Positions 1-7,261 of a DNA stretch of 27,808 bases are shown piece after piece. Source of the DNA: a virus. Made by a program: the position numbers and the translations under genes. Within the stretch, counting starts at the first letter, position 1, and each line of letters begins with the position of its first letter. The notes below the pieces were generated by a model. The model saw only the letters and a list, made by a program, of their open reading frames with translations, searched no databases and was not told the origin of the DNA. The stretch lies in IMG/VR virus record IMGVR_UViG_3300035162_002523, positions 1-27,808 of that record; one strand, 5' to 3'.

Positions 1-1554
1 ACTAACCCCTTTACTACTACTAACGGCCTAGCCCTAGTGACCGTAGATGACGTAGCACATGGGTGTATTACTGGCGATTTCGTTACCTTTAGCGGCGCTA
101 CTACAGTTGGCAGCTTAGACTTAAACAACGAATACCAAGTCACCAAAGTTACCGCAGATCAGTACACCATAACGGCTTCCTCTAACGCTAATGCCACAGC
201 TACTGGCGGCGGCACTGTTACTGCGGCTTACCAACTCACCACAGGCTCTAACATAGGCGTACCTTTTACTGGCTGGAGCGCAGGTGCTTGGGGGCTTGGT
301 ACATGGGGAAACAGTGGAGTTACGACTGCTCCTATTCGATTGTGGAGTCAGTCTAACTTTGGCGAAGACCTAGTGTTTGCGTACCGTGGCGGCCCTATCT
401 GCTATTGGGATGCAAGCACCGGGGTAGGTACTCGGGGTCTGGTCGTTAATGCAACGAATTTCCCCCTACAATCCGACTGCCCTACTGTTGTTAATAGCGT
501 AACTGTGTCGGACATATACCGTTTTGTAGTAGCTTTTGGTGCTAACGACCTAGGCACTGCGGTTCAAGACCCGATGCTCATCCGCTGGTCTGACCAAGAA
601 GACTTCCAAAATTGGACTCCCGCTGCGGTTAACCAAGCTGGTAGTTTACGCTTGTCATCAGGTAGTGAGATCGTAGCCTCTATCCAAGCACGCCAAGAAA
701 TTTTAGTTTGTACTGATACTGCTTTCTATTCCATGCAATATCTCGGCGCTCCTGAAGTATGGGGCGCTCAGTTAATGGGGGATAATATTTCTATAGCTAG
801 CCAGAACTCTATGGCGTATGCAGGTGCTGTAGCGTATTGGATGGGGCGTGATAAGTTCTATATGTACGACGGTACGGTACGTCCGCTGCCTTGTAATGTG
901 CGTAAATACGTATTCACAGATATTAACACAACTCAGTACGATCAAGTTTGTACGGGCACTAATGAGGGTTATCACGAAGTATGGTGGTTCTACTGCTCTG
1001 CGGGTTCTATCACTGTGGACCGTTACGTCATTTACAACTACTTGGATAATGTCTGGTACTACGGCAACATGGCGCGTACTGCTTGGCTGGATTCTTCCTT
1101 ACGTGGTGAACCTATTGCAGCGACTTACAGCAACAACCTCGTTAACCATGAAGTAGGTAACGACGATAACGAGACTGCGGTTACAACTGCTATTCATGCC
1201 TTTGCTACTACGTCTGAATTTGACTTGGATGATGGCGATAAGTTTATGTTTATCAACCGAATGTTACCGGACGTAACGTTTGAGGGTTCTTCCGCCGCCG
1301 CCCCTGCTGCTGTTATGACTTTACTGCCTATGCAGAACTCAGGCTCTGGGTACAATAACCCGTTGTCAGAAGGTGGGACTAACAACGCTACCGTTACACG
1401 CACGGCTACAGTGCCTATTGAAGAGTTTACAGGTCAGGTTTTCTTGCGGATTCGTGGCAGGCAGATGGCGTTTAAGATTGAATCTACTGGGCTTGGAGTA
1501 GCGTGGCAGCTAGGGACACCTCGTATAGAGATGCGTTCTGACGGACGTAGGTAA
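1..1554 (+). CDS. Tail or DNA-stabilization-type virion protein, 5' truncated
   Basis: The frame is open from base 1, so the true start lies upstream; the first in-frame start codon is the GTG at 37, which is probably internal. At least 517 residues are visible. The first 80 or so residues resemble the FCCH-type beta domain often found in phage virion proteins: a 'VTVDDVAHG...GDFVTFSGAT' segment, then 'NEYQVTKV' and 'YTITAS'. The rest is beta-rich, Trp- and Tyr-rich and has no catalytic motif. A 'RWSDQEDFQNWTP' segment near 580-620 is the kind of sequence seen in propeller-like tail nozzle and packaged-DNA stabilization proteins (T7 gp12-like, P22 gp10-like). It heads a tightly packed run of structural genes. 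The structural role is fairly secure; the exact tail component is inference from remembered family patterns. Confidence 0.75.
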   Translation, partial: TNPFTTTNGLALVTVDDVAHGCITGDFVTFSGATTVGSLDLNNEYQVTKVTADQYTITASSNANATATGGGTVTAAYQLTTGSNIGVPFTGWSAGAWGLGTWGNSGVTTAPIRLWSQSNFGEDLVFAYRGGPICYWDASTGVGTRGLVVNATNFPLQSDCPTVVNSVTVSDIYRFVVAFGANDLGTAVQDPMLIRWSDQEDFQNWTPAAVNQAGSLRLSSGSEIVASIQARQEILVCTDTAFYSMQYLGAPEVWGAQLMGDNISIASQNSMAYAGAVAYWMGRDKFYMYDGTVRPLPCNVRKYVFTDINTTQYDQVCTGTNEGYHEVWWFYCSAGSITVDRYVIYNYLDNVWYYGNMARTAWLDSSLRGEPIAATYSNNLVNHEVGNDDNETAVTTAIHAFATTSEFDLDDGDKFMFINRMLPDVTFEGSSAAAPAAVMTLLPMQNSGSGYNNPLSEGGTNNATVTRTATVPIEEFTGQVFLRIRGRQMAFKIESTGLGVAWQLGTPRIEMRSDGRR

Positions 1555-1559
1555 CGTTA

Positions 1560-2459
1560 ATGGCTACCAAGAACCAACAGGCGGTTTCTACGAATGTCGT
1601 GGCCCCGGCTCTACCAACTGCTCCACCTGCGTATAACAAGGGTTACTTAGACAAGTTTAACAACATACTTAGGCTGTATTTTAATCAGCTAGACAACGCA
1701 TTAAGGAACGCTGTGGCTAATTCAGTCCCTTACAATCTACGAGTTTCCCAAGGCAGCGTCGTTGGTGCTAGCCCTTTATATAAGTTTGGGTTAAACCCTG
1801 ACGTTGACGGGACTGAAGAGACGGTATGGACGCAAGGTGGAGACTACCCGTGGCCTACCGGCGCAGCCGTTGTTTATGTCTCTAGCTCCAGTGTAGCTGA
1901 CGCTTCCCCTGCTGGTACTGGCGCACGTACAATACGACTACAGGGGCTTGATACTAACTACCTTGAGATCGAAGAAGACATAGAGCTGCTCGGTCAGACT
2001 CAGGTTGCCACTACTAAGCAATATCTACGGGTTTACCGGGCGTTTGTACTTACTTCAGGGTCAGGTGGAGGTGCAGCGGGTACGGTTTATGTGGGAACAA
2101 CTGGCGCTACAGCCGGTGTCCCTGCTGTTGTGTACGCAGATTTAGCTGTTGGTAACCAAACTCAGATGGCGGTGTACACAGTACCTGCGGGTAAGACGTT
2201 ATACGTAGATGATCTTCTATTTACTGCGGCTATCTCTCTGGCTAACAACTTTGCAACGGTTAAGTTCGCCGCTCGTGACTTTGGTACTAATACGTTTAGG
2301 ACATTAGTGATCCAGAATATCCAGAGTAACGCCGACTTTATCCCTTTCGCGTACCCATTAAAAGTGCTTGAAAAGACAGACATAGAGTGTAGGGCAGTTA
2401 CTACCAGCACAAACAACGAGATCAGCGCCGCCTTTCAGGGCGTGTTGATAGACAACTAG
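1560..2459 (+). CDS. Virion structural protein, beta-rich
   Basis: A 299-residue protein whose ATG lies 5 bases after the preceding stop. Residues 1-55 are a Pro/Ala linker followed by an amphipathic helix ('YLDKFNNILRLYFNQLDN') that resembles N-terminal segments of small virion proteins in marine podoviruses. The remainder is rich in Val, Thr and Gly: a middle beta domain containing 'RTIRLQGLDTNYLEIEEDI', a Gly-rich hinge ('TSGSGGGAAGTV') and a C-terminal beta domain ('YTVPAGKTLYVDDLLF'). The last domain resembles jelly-roll structural domains. There is no signal peptide, TM segment or enzyme motif. Position and composition point to a tail accessory, adaptor or decoration protein; I cannot say which. 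Confidence 0.75.
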   Translation: MATKNQQAVSTNVVAPALPTAPPAYNKGYLDKFNNILRLYFNQLDNALRNAVANSVPYNLRVSQGSVVGASPLYKFGLNPDVDGTEETVWTQGGDYPWPTGAAVVYVSSSSVADASPAGTGARTIRLQGLDTNYLEIEEDIELLGQTQVATTKQYLRVYRAFVLTSGSGGGAAGTVYVGTTGATAGVPAVVYADLAVGNQTQMAVYTVPAGKTLYVDDLLFTAAISLANNFATVKFAARDFGTNTFRTLVIQNIQSNADFIPFAYPLKVLEKTDIECRAVTTSTNNEISAAFQGVLIDN

Positions 2460-2468
2460 GATTAGGTT

Positions 2469-4355
2469 ATGGGAACTAAAACACCTTATGGTATGACCGT
2501 CACTGGTCAAAGCGGCACTTCTTATAGTCCCGGTATGCTCTCTGGTTTAACAAACAGATACAACAGCATTGGAGACGCTGGCGGTATTATGGCTCAAGAT
2601 ACGGGAAAACCCGAGCCAGAAGGAATCCCAGTTGTAAAAGCATTACAACCTACTGGCTTGCCCGCTGCTAACCTCGGTCTCACTTTTGGAGGGGCTGATC
2701 CCAATTTTCGAATGTCGGGGGTTAGTGACTATAGCGAAGGTCAAAGCGCTTATGATGCCATAGTCGCTGCTTCCGCAGCTATAGACACTCCGGGTGAGTT
2801 CCTAGAAGCGGCCTACAATGCTCAGGCGGGTGCGGAGACAGCGTATCAAAATAGGTCAAGGGCGTGGGCGGCTGAAGAGGAAGCTAAAGACAATCTCTAC
2901 AATGCAGAACAAAATGGTACTCCTGCTGAAATCGCCAGTGCTCGTAGTGTGCTTGTCTCGGCACAAAATAATGTAGAGACCGCAAACCAAGCACTTAGTA
3001 ACGCTCAAACCCTGCGTACATCTTCCTATGCGGCGGTTGAAGCTAATGTACCAAAGGGTTTTGCCAGAGACTATGCTACCCAAACCAACCAAACCCCGTT
3101 GCCGTATACCCGCACCATCCTCGATAATGTTACAGATGAGGTTCTTGGGGGGATAGGAAGTCTTGCAGGTGGCTTGTATCGTGGCGCTCATGCGGTCGGC
3201 TCTAACCTACCAGTAGTCGGGGGTTATGTAGGGGATGCTATAGAAGGCGCTGGAGAGTGGTTTCAAACAACGCCGGGAGTTATAGCGGGAAGCCCCTCAG
3301 GTGTTCAAGGACAATGGGGGTCGATCCCGCCTTGGATGCAGACGAGCCAAGTTAATGTCTTAGGCCAAATACCCGGCAGTGCTACTAATGTTGGCACTAT
3401 GACGGGCACTATTCTTGACACCCTCAACGCTGTTCGTAACGGACAAATAACGTTAGCTGAAGCCGTTGAAAAAGACGCAGCGGGACTCGCTGGGGCTATG
3501 GGTGTTAGTGTGGCGGTGCTCCAAACCGCAGTTTTTGCGGGTAAAACTCTACAGGACATTGCTACAGACAGAGATGCAGCCGCCGTAGCCCTAGCAGCGG
3601 ACGAAAACGAAGGGGGCATTACGGTAGGTGGGGTAAGCCTCGACGGCAACGTAGCCACCGAGATAGTAGAAGGAAACACTGCCGCTAAAGCTGCGGAGAA
3701 ACTACTTGCTGACCAACAAGCTGCTTTAGCCAAAGCTACAGAAGTCTTTGACACTGCGGGAGGTGGGGCAGCGGGTACAACAGCGGTGCTTGAAGCACTG
3801 GAGGCCAATGGCTTAACTGTTCAAGACCTAGCTACCCAAACTGGCATTTCTTTAGACGACTTAAACACCTTTATAGGGGCCAACACGGCGGCGGCCACCG
3901 ACGACGAAACAACTACAACTAATGATGAAATAACTAATGATGAAATAACTAATGATGAAATAACTAATGATGAAATAACTAATGATGAAATAACTAATGA
4001 TGAAATAACTAATGATGAAATAACTAATGATGAAATAACTAATGATGAAATAATTAATGATGAAATAACTGATGATGAAGTACCGGGGCTAAGCGAAGTA
4101 CTTGCCCTTCCCGACACCCCCGAGCAAATAATTGGTCAAGGTGGTATGCGTACAATAAGCACAGAGAAAGCAGGCGTTGCGGACATTGCCGCTCTTTATA
4201 ACCCAGCTCTGTCCCTTGCTGAGAACATGGCGATCTTAAGGGGCGGTAAAGCAAAAGAGGAAGACATTGTGGATAGTGCGATATATTACGGTGGTGGTAT
4301 GATACAAAACACTGATATGACTGACGAAATAAACCGTCTGTTACGGGGATACTAA
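2469..4355 (+). CDS. Ala-rich virion-associated protein with NDEIT tandem repeats
   Basis: A 628-residue protein starting 9 bases after the previous stop, with AGG-containing purine-rich sequence just upstream. Residues of about 85-180 are Ala/Glu/Gln-rich and should form long helices or a coiled coil. A Gly-rich stretch near 220-260 ('GGIGSLAGGLYRGAHAVG') could contact membrane. Residues of about 480-540 are eleven copies of an acidic pentapeptide, TNDEI and variants, encoded by the 15-base repeat at 3918-4082. The C-terminal 90 residues are non-repetitive and end in 'INRLLRGY'. Two short stretches look like small helical modules ('LAGAMGVSVAVLQ' and 'LATQTGISLDDLNTFI'), and similar ones occur in the next protein. 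No enzyme motif is visible. The setting suggests an internal or tail-associated structural protein; I do not recognise the family. Confidence 0.7.
   Translation: MGTKTPYGMTVTGQSGTSYSPGMLSGLTNRYNSIGDAGGIMAQDTGKPEPEGIPVVKALQPTGLPAANLGLTFGGADPNFRMSGVSDYSEGQSAYDAIVAASAAIDTPGEFLEAAYNAQAGAETAYQNRSRAWAAEEEAKDNLYNAEQNGTPAEIASARSVLVSAQNNVETANQALSNAQTLRTSSYAAVEANVPKGFARDYATQTNQTPLPYTRTILDNVTDEVLGGIGSLAGGLYRGAHAVGSNLPVVGGYVGDAIEGAGEWFQTTPGVIAGSPSGVQGQWGSIPPWMQTSQVNVLGQIPGSATNVGTMTGTILDTLNAVRNGQITLAEAVEKDAAGLAGAMGVSVAVLQTAVFAGKTLQDIATDRDAAAVALAADENEGGITVGGVSLDGNVATEIVEGNTAAKAAEKLLADQQAALAKATEVFDTAGGGAAGTTAVLEALEANGLTVQDLATQTGISLDDLNTFIGANTAAATDDETTTTNDEITNDEITNDEITNDEITNDEITNDEITNDEITNDEITNDEIINDEITDDEVPGLSEVLALPDTPEQIIGQGGMRTISTEKAGVADIAALYNPALSLAENMAILRGGKAKEEDIVDSAIYYGGGMIQNTDMTDEINRLLRGY
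3918..4082 (+). repeat. 15-bp in-frame tandem repeat, 11 units
   Basis: The unit is act-aat-gat-gaa-ata (TNDEI). Units 1-9 are identical at the base level. Unit 10 starts with att instead of act (INDEI), and unit 11 is act-gat-gat-gaa-gta (TDDEV). Because the unit is a multiple of three, gain or loss of units keeps the gene in frame. Near-perfect identity, including synonymous positions, points to recent slippage or recombination. There are no spacers, so this is not a CRISPR array. Confidence 0.97.
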
Positions 4356-4356
4356 G

Positions 4357-6330
4357 ATGGGCTGGAGAGAGGACTTAACAAAAGGCATAGGTGCTTTAGC
4401 TGATCGCTATACGGACGACGATGACACCATTTCTTGGACGAATGTAGGCAAAGATGCTCTTATGGCTTCTGCTGCTTATGCGGCTCTAAACCCGAATGAT
4501 TCTGAAACCCTAAATAACTTTATGGGGACCAATCAACAAATGCCAGTCGGGTATATGGGTGGTATCCCAAACTATACTGCTTCTCGTGAGTTGCTACCCG
4601 ATGCTTTTGCCCCAACATATACCGACCCGACTACTCAAGAGGTAACACCGCGTCGCCCGGGAAGTGCAGGCCGTCGGTATTTTACTGATACTACTTTTGT
4701 GCAGTCCACGGACGAACCCACTATGGGTAGAACTGCCGAAGACATCGCCAGAGAGAATCAACAAAACGTAGATAATCAAGCAATCTACGAATCCTTAATG
4801 GGCGATGCCTTTGATACACGGGTTGCAAACGAAGCGGCAGGTACTTACGGTTCTTCTGACACCACTGGCTCGGCTTGGCAACCGCAAGCTAATGCGGCCA
4901 ATAATGCTGAAGGTGGACGACGCGGCACCGCTGAAAACAATGCGTATATAAGTAGCATACAAAATTTAGTTACCGCTAACCCCAACATGACTGCGGCAGA
5001 CCTCCTACTTAATTACGGAATTTCTCCGGGGGCCGGTTATGGCGAATTTGCTAGCGTACTACCGACGGATTCCCCGTACTACCAACAACTTTATGGTGGT
5101 GAATACCGTAGAAATGGCGAATTTGGTACGTTTGATACCGAAAGAGTATACAAAGAAGCGTTCCAGCAGAATCCAGACGCGACCATATTTGATACTTCAC
5201 TAGGGCGAGAAGTTAGTTTGTTCAACGAAGCCCCGCTTGGTGGAATAAAGGCGTGGGATATAGACAACGGCAGGTACCAGCTTGCCTCTACCCCAAGCCT
5301 TGCCGAGATTAGAGACCAATATGGGCTAGATACGGCCATCGAAGCCTCTCTTGGTATGATACAAGATGCGGGCTATTACTCTACTGACTTTGATGAGACG
5401 GCAGAAATGTTGGGTGTGGATGTAGCGACGATCCGGGCTTTAGCAGAAAGCCGCCCTGAGTACATTATAACTAACCGAGCTGAAAACTTTGTCCGCAATT
5501 ACACCGGCGATCCTGCGGACTTTACACCTCAAAATGAAGGAGAGCAGTTAGGCAGAAAGTACTTAGGCAATAATAAAGTGGAGTACTTCGGCTTTGGTGA
5601 CATTATTGACGAAGCGAGCAGAATTGGCCCGCAGCAAGGCGTTGCCTACACTTTTACAGCCGACGGCGGGCTTGCAATGGCTGAAGACCCGGAAAACCCG
5701 ACAGGGTGGGTCTATGTTGCTAGCGAAGATAGTTTTATTAGCATAAAAGACGGGGCGCAGATAGATAACACCCCGGAAGCAATTCTCGCGGCTAGGGAAA
5801 GCGGCATGCTGAGTCAAGAGACGGCTGACACAGATTTAGATGCTATTGCTGAAATAATAAGAGAGGGGTCTCAAACTCCTGCGCAGGCTGCAATAGCCGC
5901 TGGCATAAGCGAGGAAGAGCTTATATTACAACTTATTAGGGCGAACGAGACTAACTTTGCTGAAGTAGCTGCGTACTATCAAGACCAAGGATACCCGGGT
6001 ATAACAGCAGCCGAAGTTGAAGGCTACTACAACAACATACTTCAGGAGCGCGGAGAATTTGCACAAGGCGGCAATGTAAACGGGTACTACCTAGGCGGTC
6101 CTACCGATGGGATGGCTGATCAAATCCCCGCTACAATAGATAACTCTCAACCAGCGGCACTAAGTGACGGGGAATTTGTAATCCCTGCGGATATAGTAAG
6201 TCACTTAGGTAACGGCAACTCTGAGGCCGGAGCAGAGAGTTTATACAGCATGATGGAAAGAGTGCGTACAGATCGCACGGGCAATCCAAATCAAGGTCGG
6301 CAAATCGACCCTAACAAATACTTAGCGTAG
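4357..6330 (+). CDS. Virion-associated protein with conserved C-terminal GEFVIPAD motif
   Basis: A 657-residue protein whose ATG lies one base after the preceding TAA, so translation is probably coupled. Most of it is low-hydrophobicity and rich in Asn, Gln, Ala and Glu with no catalytic motif. Around residues 335-385 and 490-555 it has short helical modules of the form 'A..xGIxxxxL' ('AAIAAGISEEELILQLI', 'MLGVDVATIRALA'), like those in the preceding gene. The C-terminal 90 residues, from about 568, contain 'GGNVNGYYLGGPTDGMADQI', then 'LSDGEFVIPADIVSHLGNG' and an Arg-rich tail. I recognise that block as recurrent in virion genes of aquatic podovirus-like phages. An internal or ejection-associated structural role is inferred; its exact place in the particle is unknown. 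Confidence 0.72.
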   Translation: MGWREDLTKGIGALADRYTDDDDTISWTNVGKDALMASAAYAALNPNDSETLNNFMGTNQQMPVGYMGGIPNYTASRELLPDAFAPTYTDPTTQEVTPRRPGSAGRRYFTDTTFVQSTDEPTMGRTAEDIARENQQNVDNQAIYESLMGDAFDTRVANEAAGTYGSSDTTGSAWQPQANAANNAEGGRRGTAENNAYISSIQNLVTANPNMTAADLLLNYGISPGAGYGEFASVLPTDSPYYQQLYGGEYRRNGEFGTFDTERVYKEAFQQNPDATIFDTSLGREVSLFNEAPLGGIKAWDIDNGRYQLASTPSLAEIRDQYGLDTAIEASLGMIQDAGYYSTDFDETAEMLGVDVATIRALAESRPEYIITNRAENFVRNYTGDPADFTPQNEGEQLGRKYLGNNKVEYFGFGDIIDEASRIGPQQGVAYTFTADGGLAMAEDPENPTGWVYVASEDSFISIKDGAQIDNTPEAILAARESGMLSQETADTDLDAIAEIIREGSQTPAQAAIAAGISEEELILQLIRANETNFAEVAAYYQDQGYPGITAAEVEGYYNNILQERGEFAQGGNVNGYYLGGPTDGMADQIPATIDNSQPAALSDGEFVIPADIVSHLGNGNSEAGAESLYSMMERVRTDRTGNPNQGRQIDPNKYLA

Positions 6331-6339
6331 GTAAAGACA

Positions 6340-7257
6340 ATGGCTACTTTTGAAGAATCATCGCTTTCCAGTTGGGCTGGACCTTACGTAACCGAGATGC
6401 TTGGCAGAGGGCAAGCGGCAGCTAGCCAACCCTATACGGCCTACGGCGGACCCCTTACTGCGGGGCAGTCGGGACTACAACAGCAAGCCTTTAGTGGTTT
6501 GGCTGGATTGTCTGTTCCCACTAACATGGGCGGGTTTAACCCCACGAGTTTTACCTCCGGTACGACAGCTCAAAACTACATGAGTCCTTATATGAGTGCG
6601 GCATTAGAACCACAGATGGCCGAAGCGCAACGCCAAGCAGAAATACTGCGCGTGCAAAATGCGGGTAGGTTGGGCAGAGCGGGTGCTTTCGGCGGGTCAC
6701 GTCAGGCTATTATGGAGTCCGAAGGGCAACGCAATTTGACGCGAAACCTCGCGGATATATACGGTGAAGGTATGCAGACCGCCTATACCCAAGGTATGGG
6801 CCAGTTTAATACTGAACAAGATCGCCAGATGACTGCACAGCAACGCACTAATCAATATGGACTTGACGTATTAGGAGCGCAACAAGACGCAGGTGGGGTA
6901 CAGCGTGCCATTGAGGGCCAAGGTATAGCTGCGGACTATGCACAATTTCAAGAAGAGCGAGATTATGATAAGAACAATACGCTCTACATGCAGTCGCTAT
7001 TGGACGGTTTACCGTTAGAGACGCAGACGTATAGCTATTCGGAACCTAGTGGGCTACAGAATATGGGTAATGCACTTAGCGATTCTCTAAATATTTTCGA
7101 TCTACTAAGCGGAAATTCAGGGGATGGGGCTACTGGAGACTACTCAGAACAAACACAACTTCAAGCCTTGCAAGGGCAAATCGACTACTACATCGCTATG
7201 GGAGAAACCCCAGCACAGGCAAGAGTGTCTGCACGAGCTGATTTAGGCATAGGATAA
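6340..7257 (+). CDS. Putative internal or ejection virion protein
   Basis: A 305-residue protein starting 9 bases after the previous stop ('taggtaaagacaatg'). Residues of about 80-210 are long amphipathic helix rich in Gln, Ala and Arg. They begin with a 'YMSPYMSAALEPQMAEAQRQ' pattern and contain 'GRAGAFGGSRQAIMESEGQR'. The combination 'P[YF]..A...........R' followed by 'GAFGGSR' is a recurrent signature of tail or internal proteins in many phages and prophages. The C-terminus holds a hydrophilic linker, a short amphipathic segment ('LNIFDLLSG') and a helix. No cleavable signal, TM helix or catalytic residues are seen. It sits among other repeat- and helix-rich virion genes, which fits a DNA-ejection or tail-core role. 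The family is remembered rather than proven. Confidence 0.7.
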   Translation: MATFEESSLSSWAGPYVTEMLGRGQAAASQPYTAYGGPLTAGQSGLQQQAFSGLAGLSVPTNMGGFNPTSFTSGTTAQNYMSPYMSAALEPQMAEAQRQAEILRVQNAGRLGRAGAFGGSRQAIMESEGQRNLTRNLADIYGEGMQTAYTQGMGQFNTEQDRQMTAQQRTNQYGLDVLGAQQDAGGVQRAIEGQGIAADYAQFQEERDYDKNNTLYMQSLLDGLPLETQTYSYSEPSGLQNMGNALSDSLNIFDLLSGNSGDGATGDYSEQTQLQALQGQIDYYIAMGETPAQARVSARADLGIG

Positions 7258-7261
7258 AATT

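Noticed and set aside
3305-3808. 167-residue minus-strand ORF
   Set aside because: Low-complexity Ser/Ala/Val antisense shadow of an Ala-rich plus-strand gene.
3918-4082. CRISPR-like array
   Set aside because: Units are 15 bp, adjacent and in-frame, with no spacers.
3821-4117. 98-residue minus-strand ORF rich in VISSL repeats
   Set aside because: It is the antisense reading of the 15-bp tandem repeat; the plus frame is the continuous gene and there is no ribosome site.
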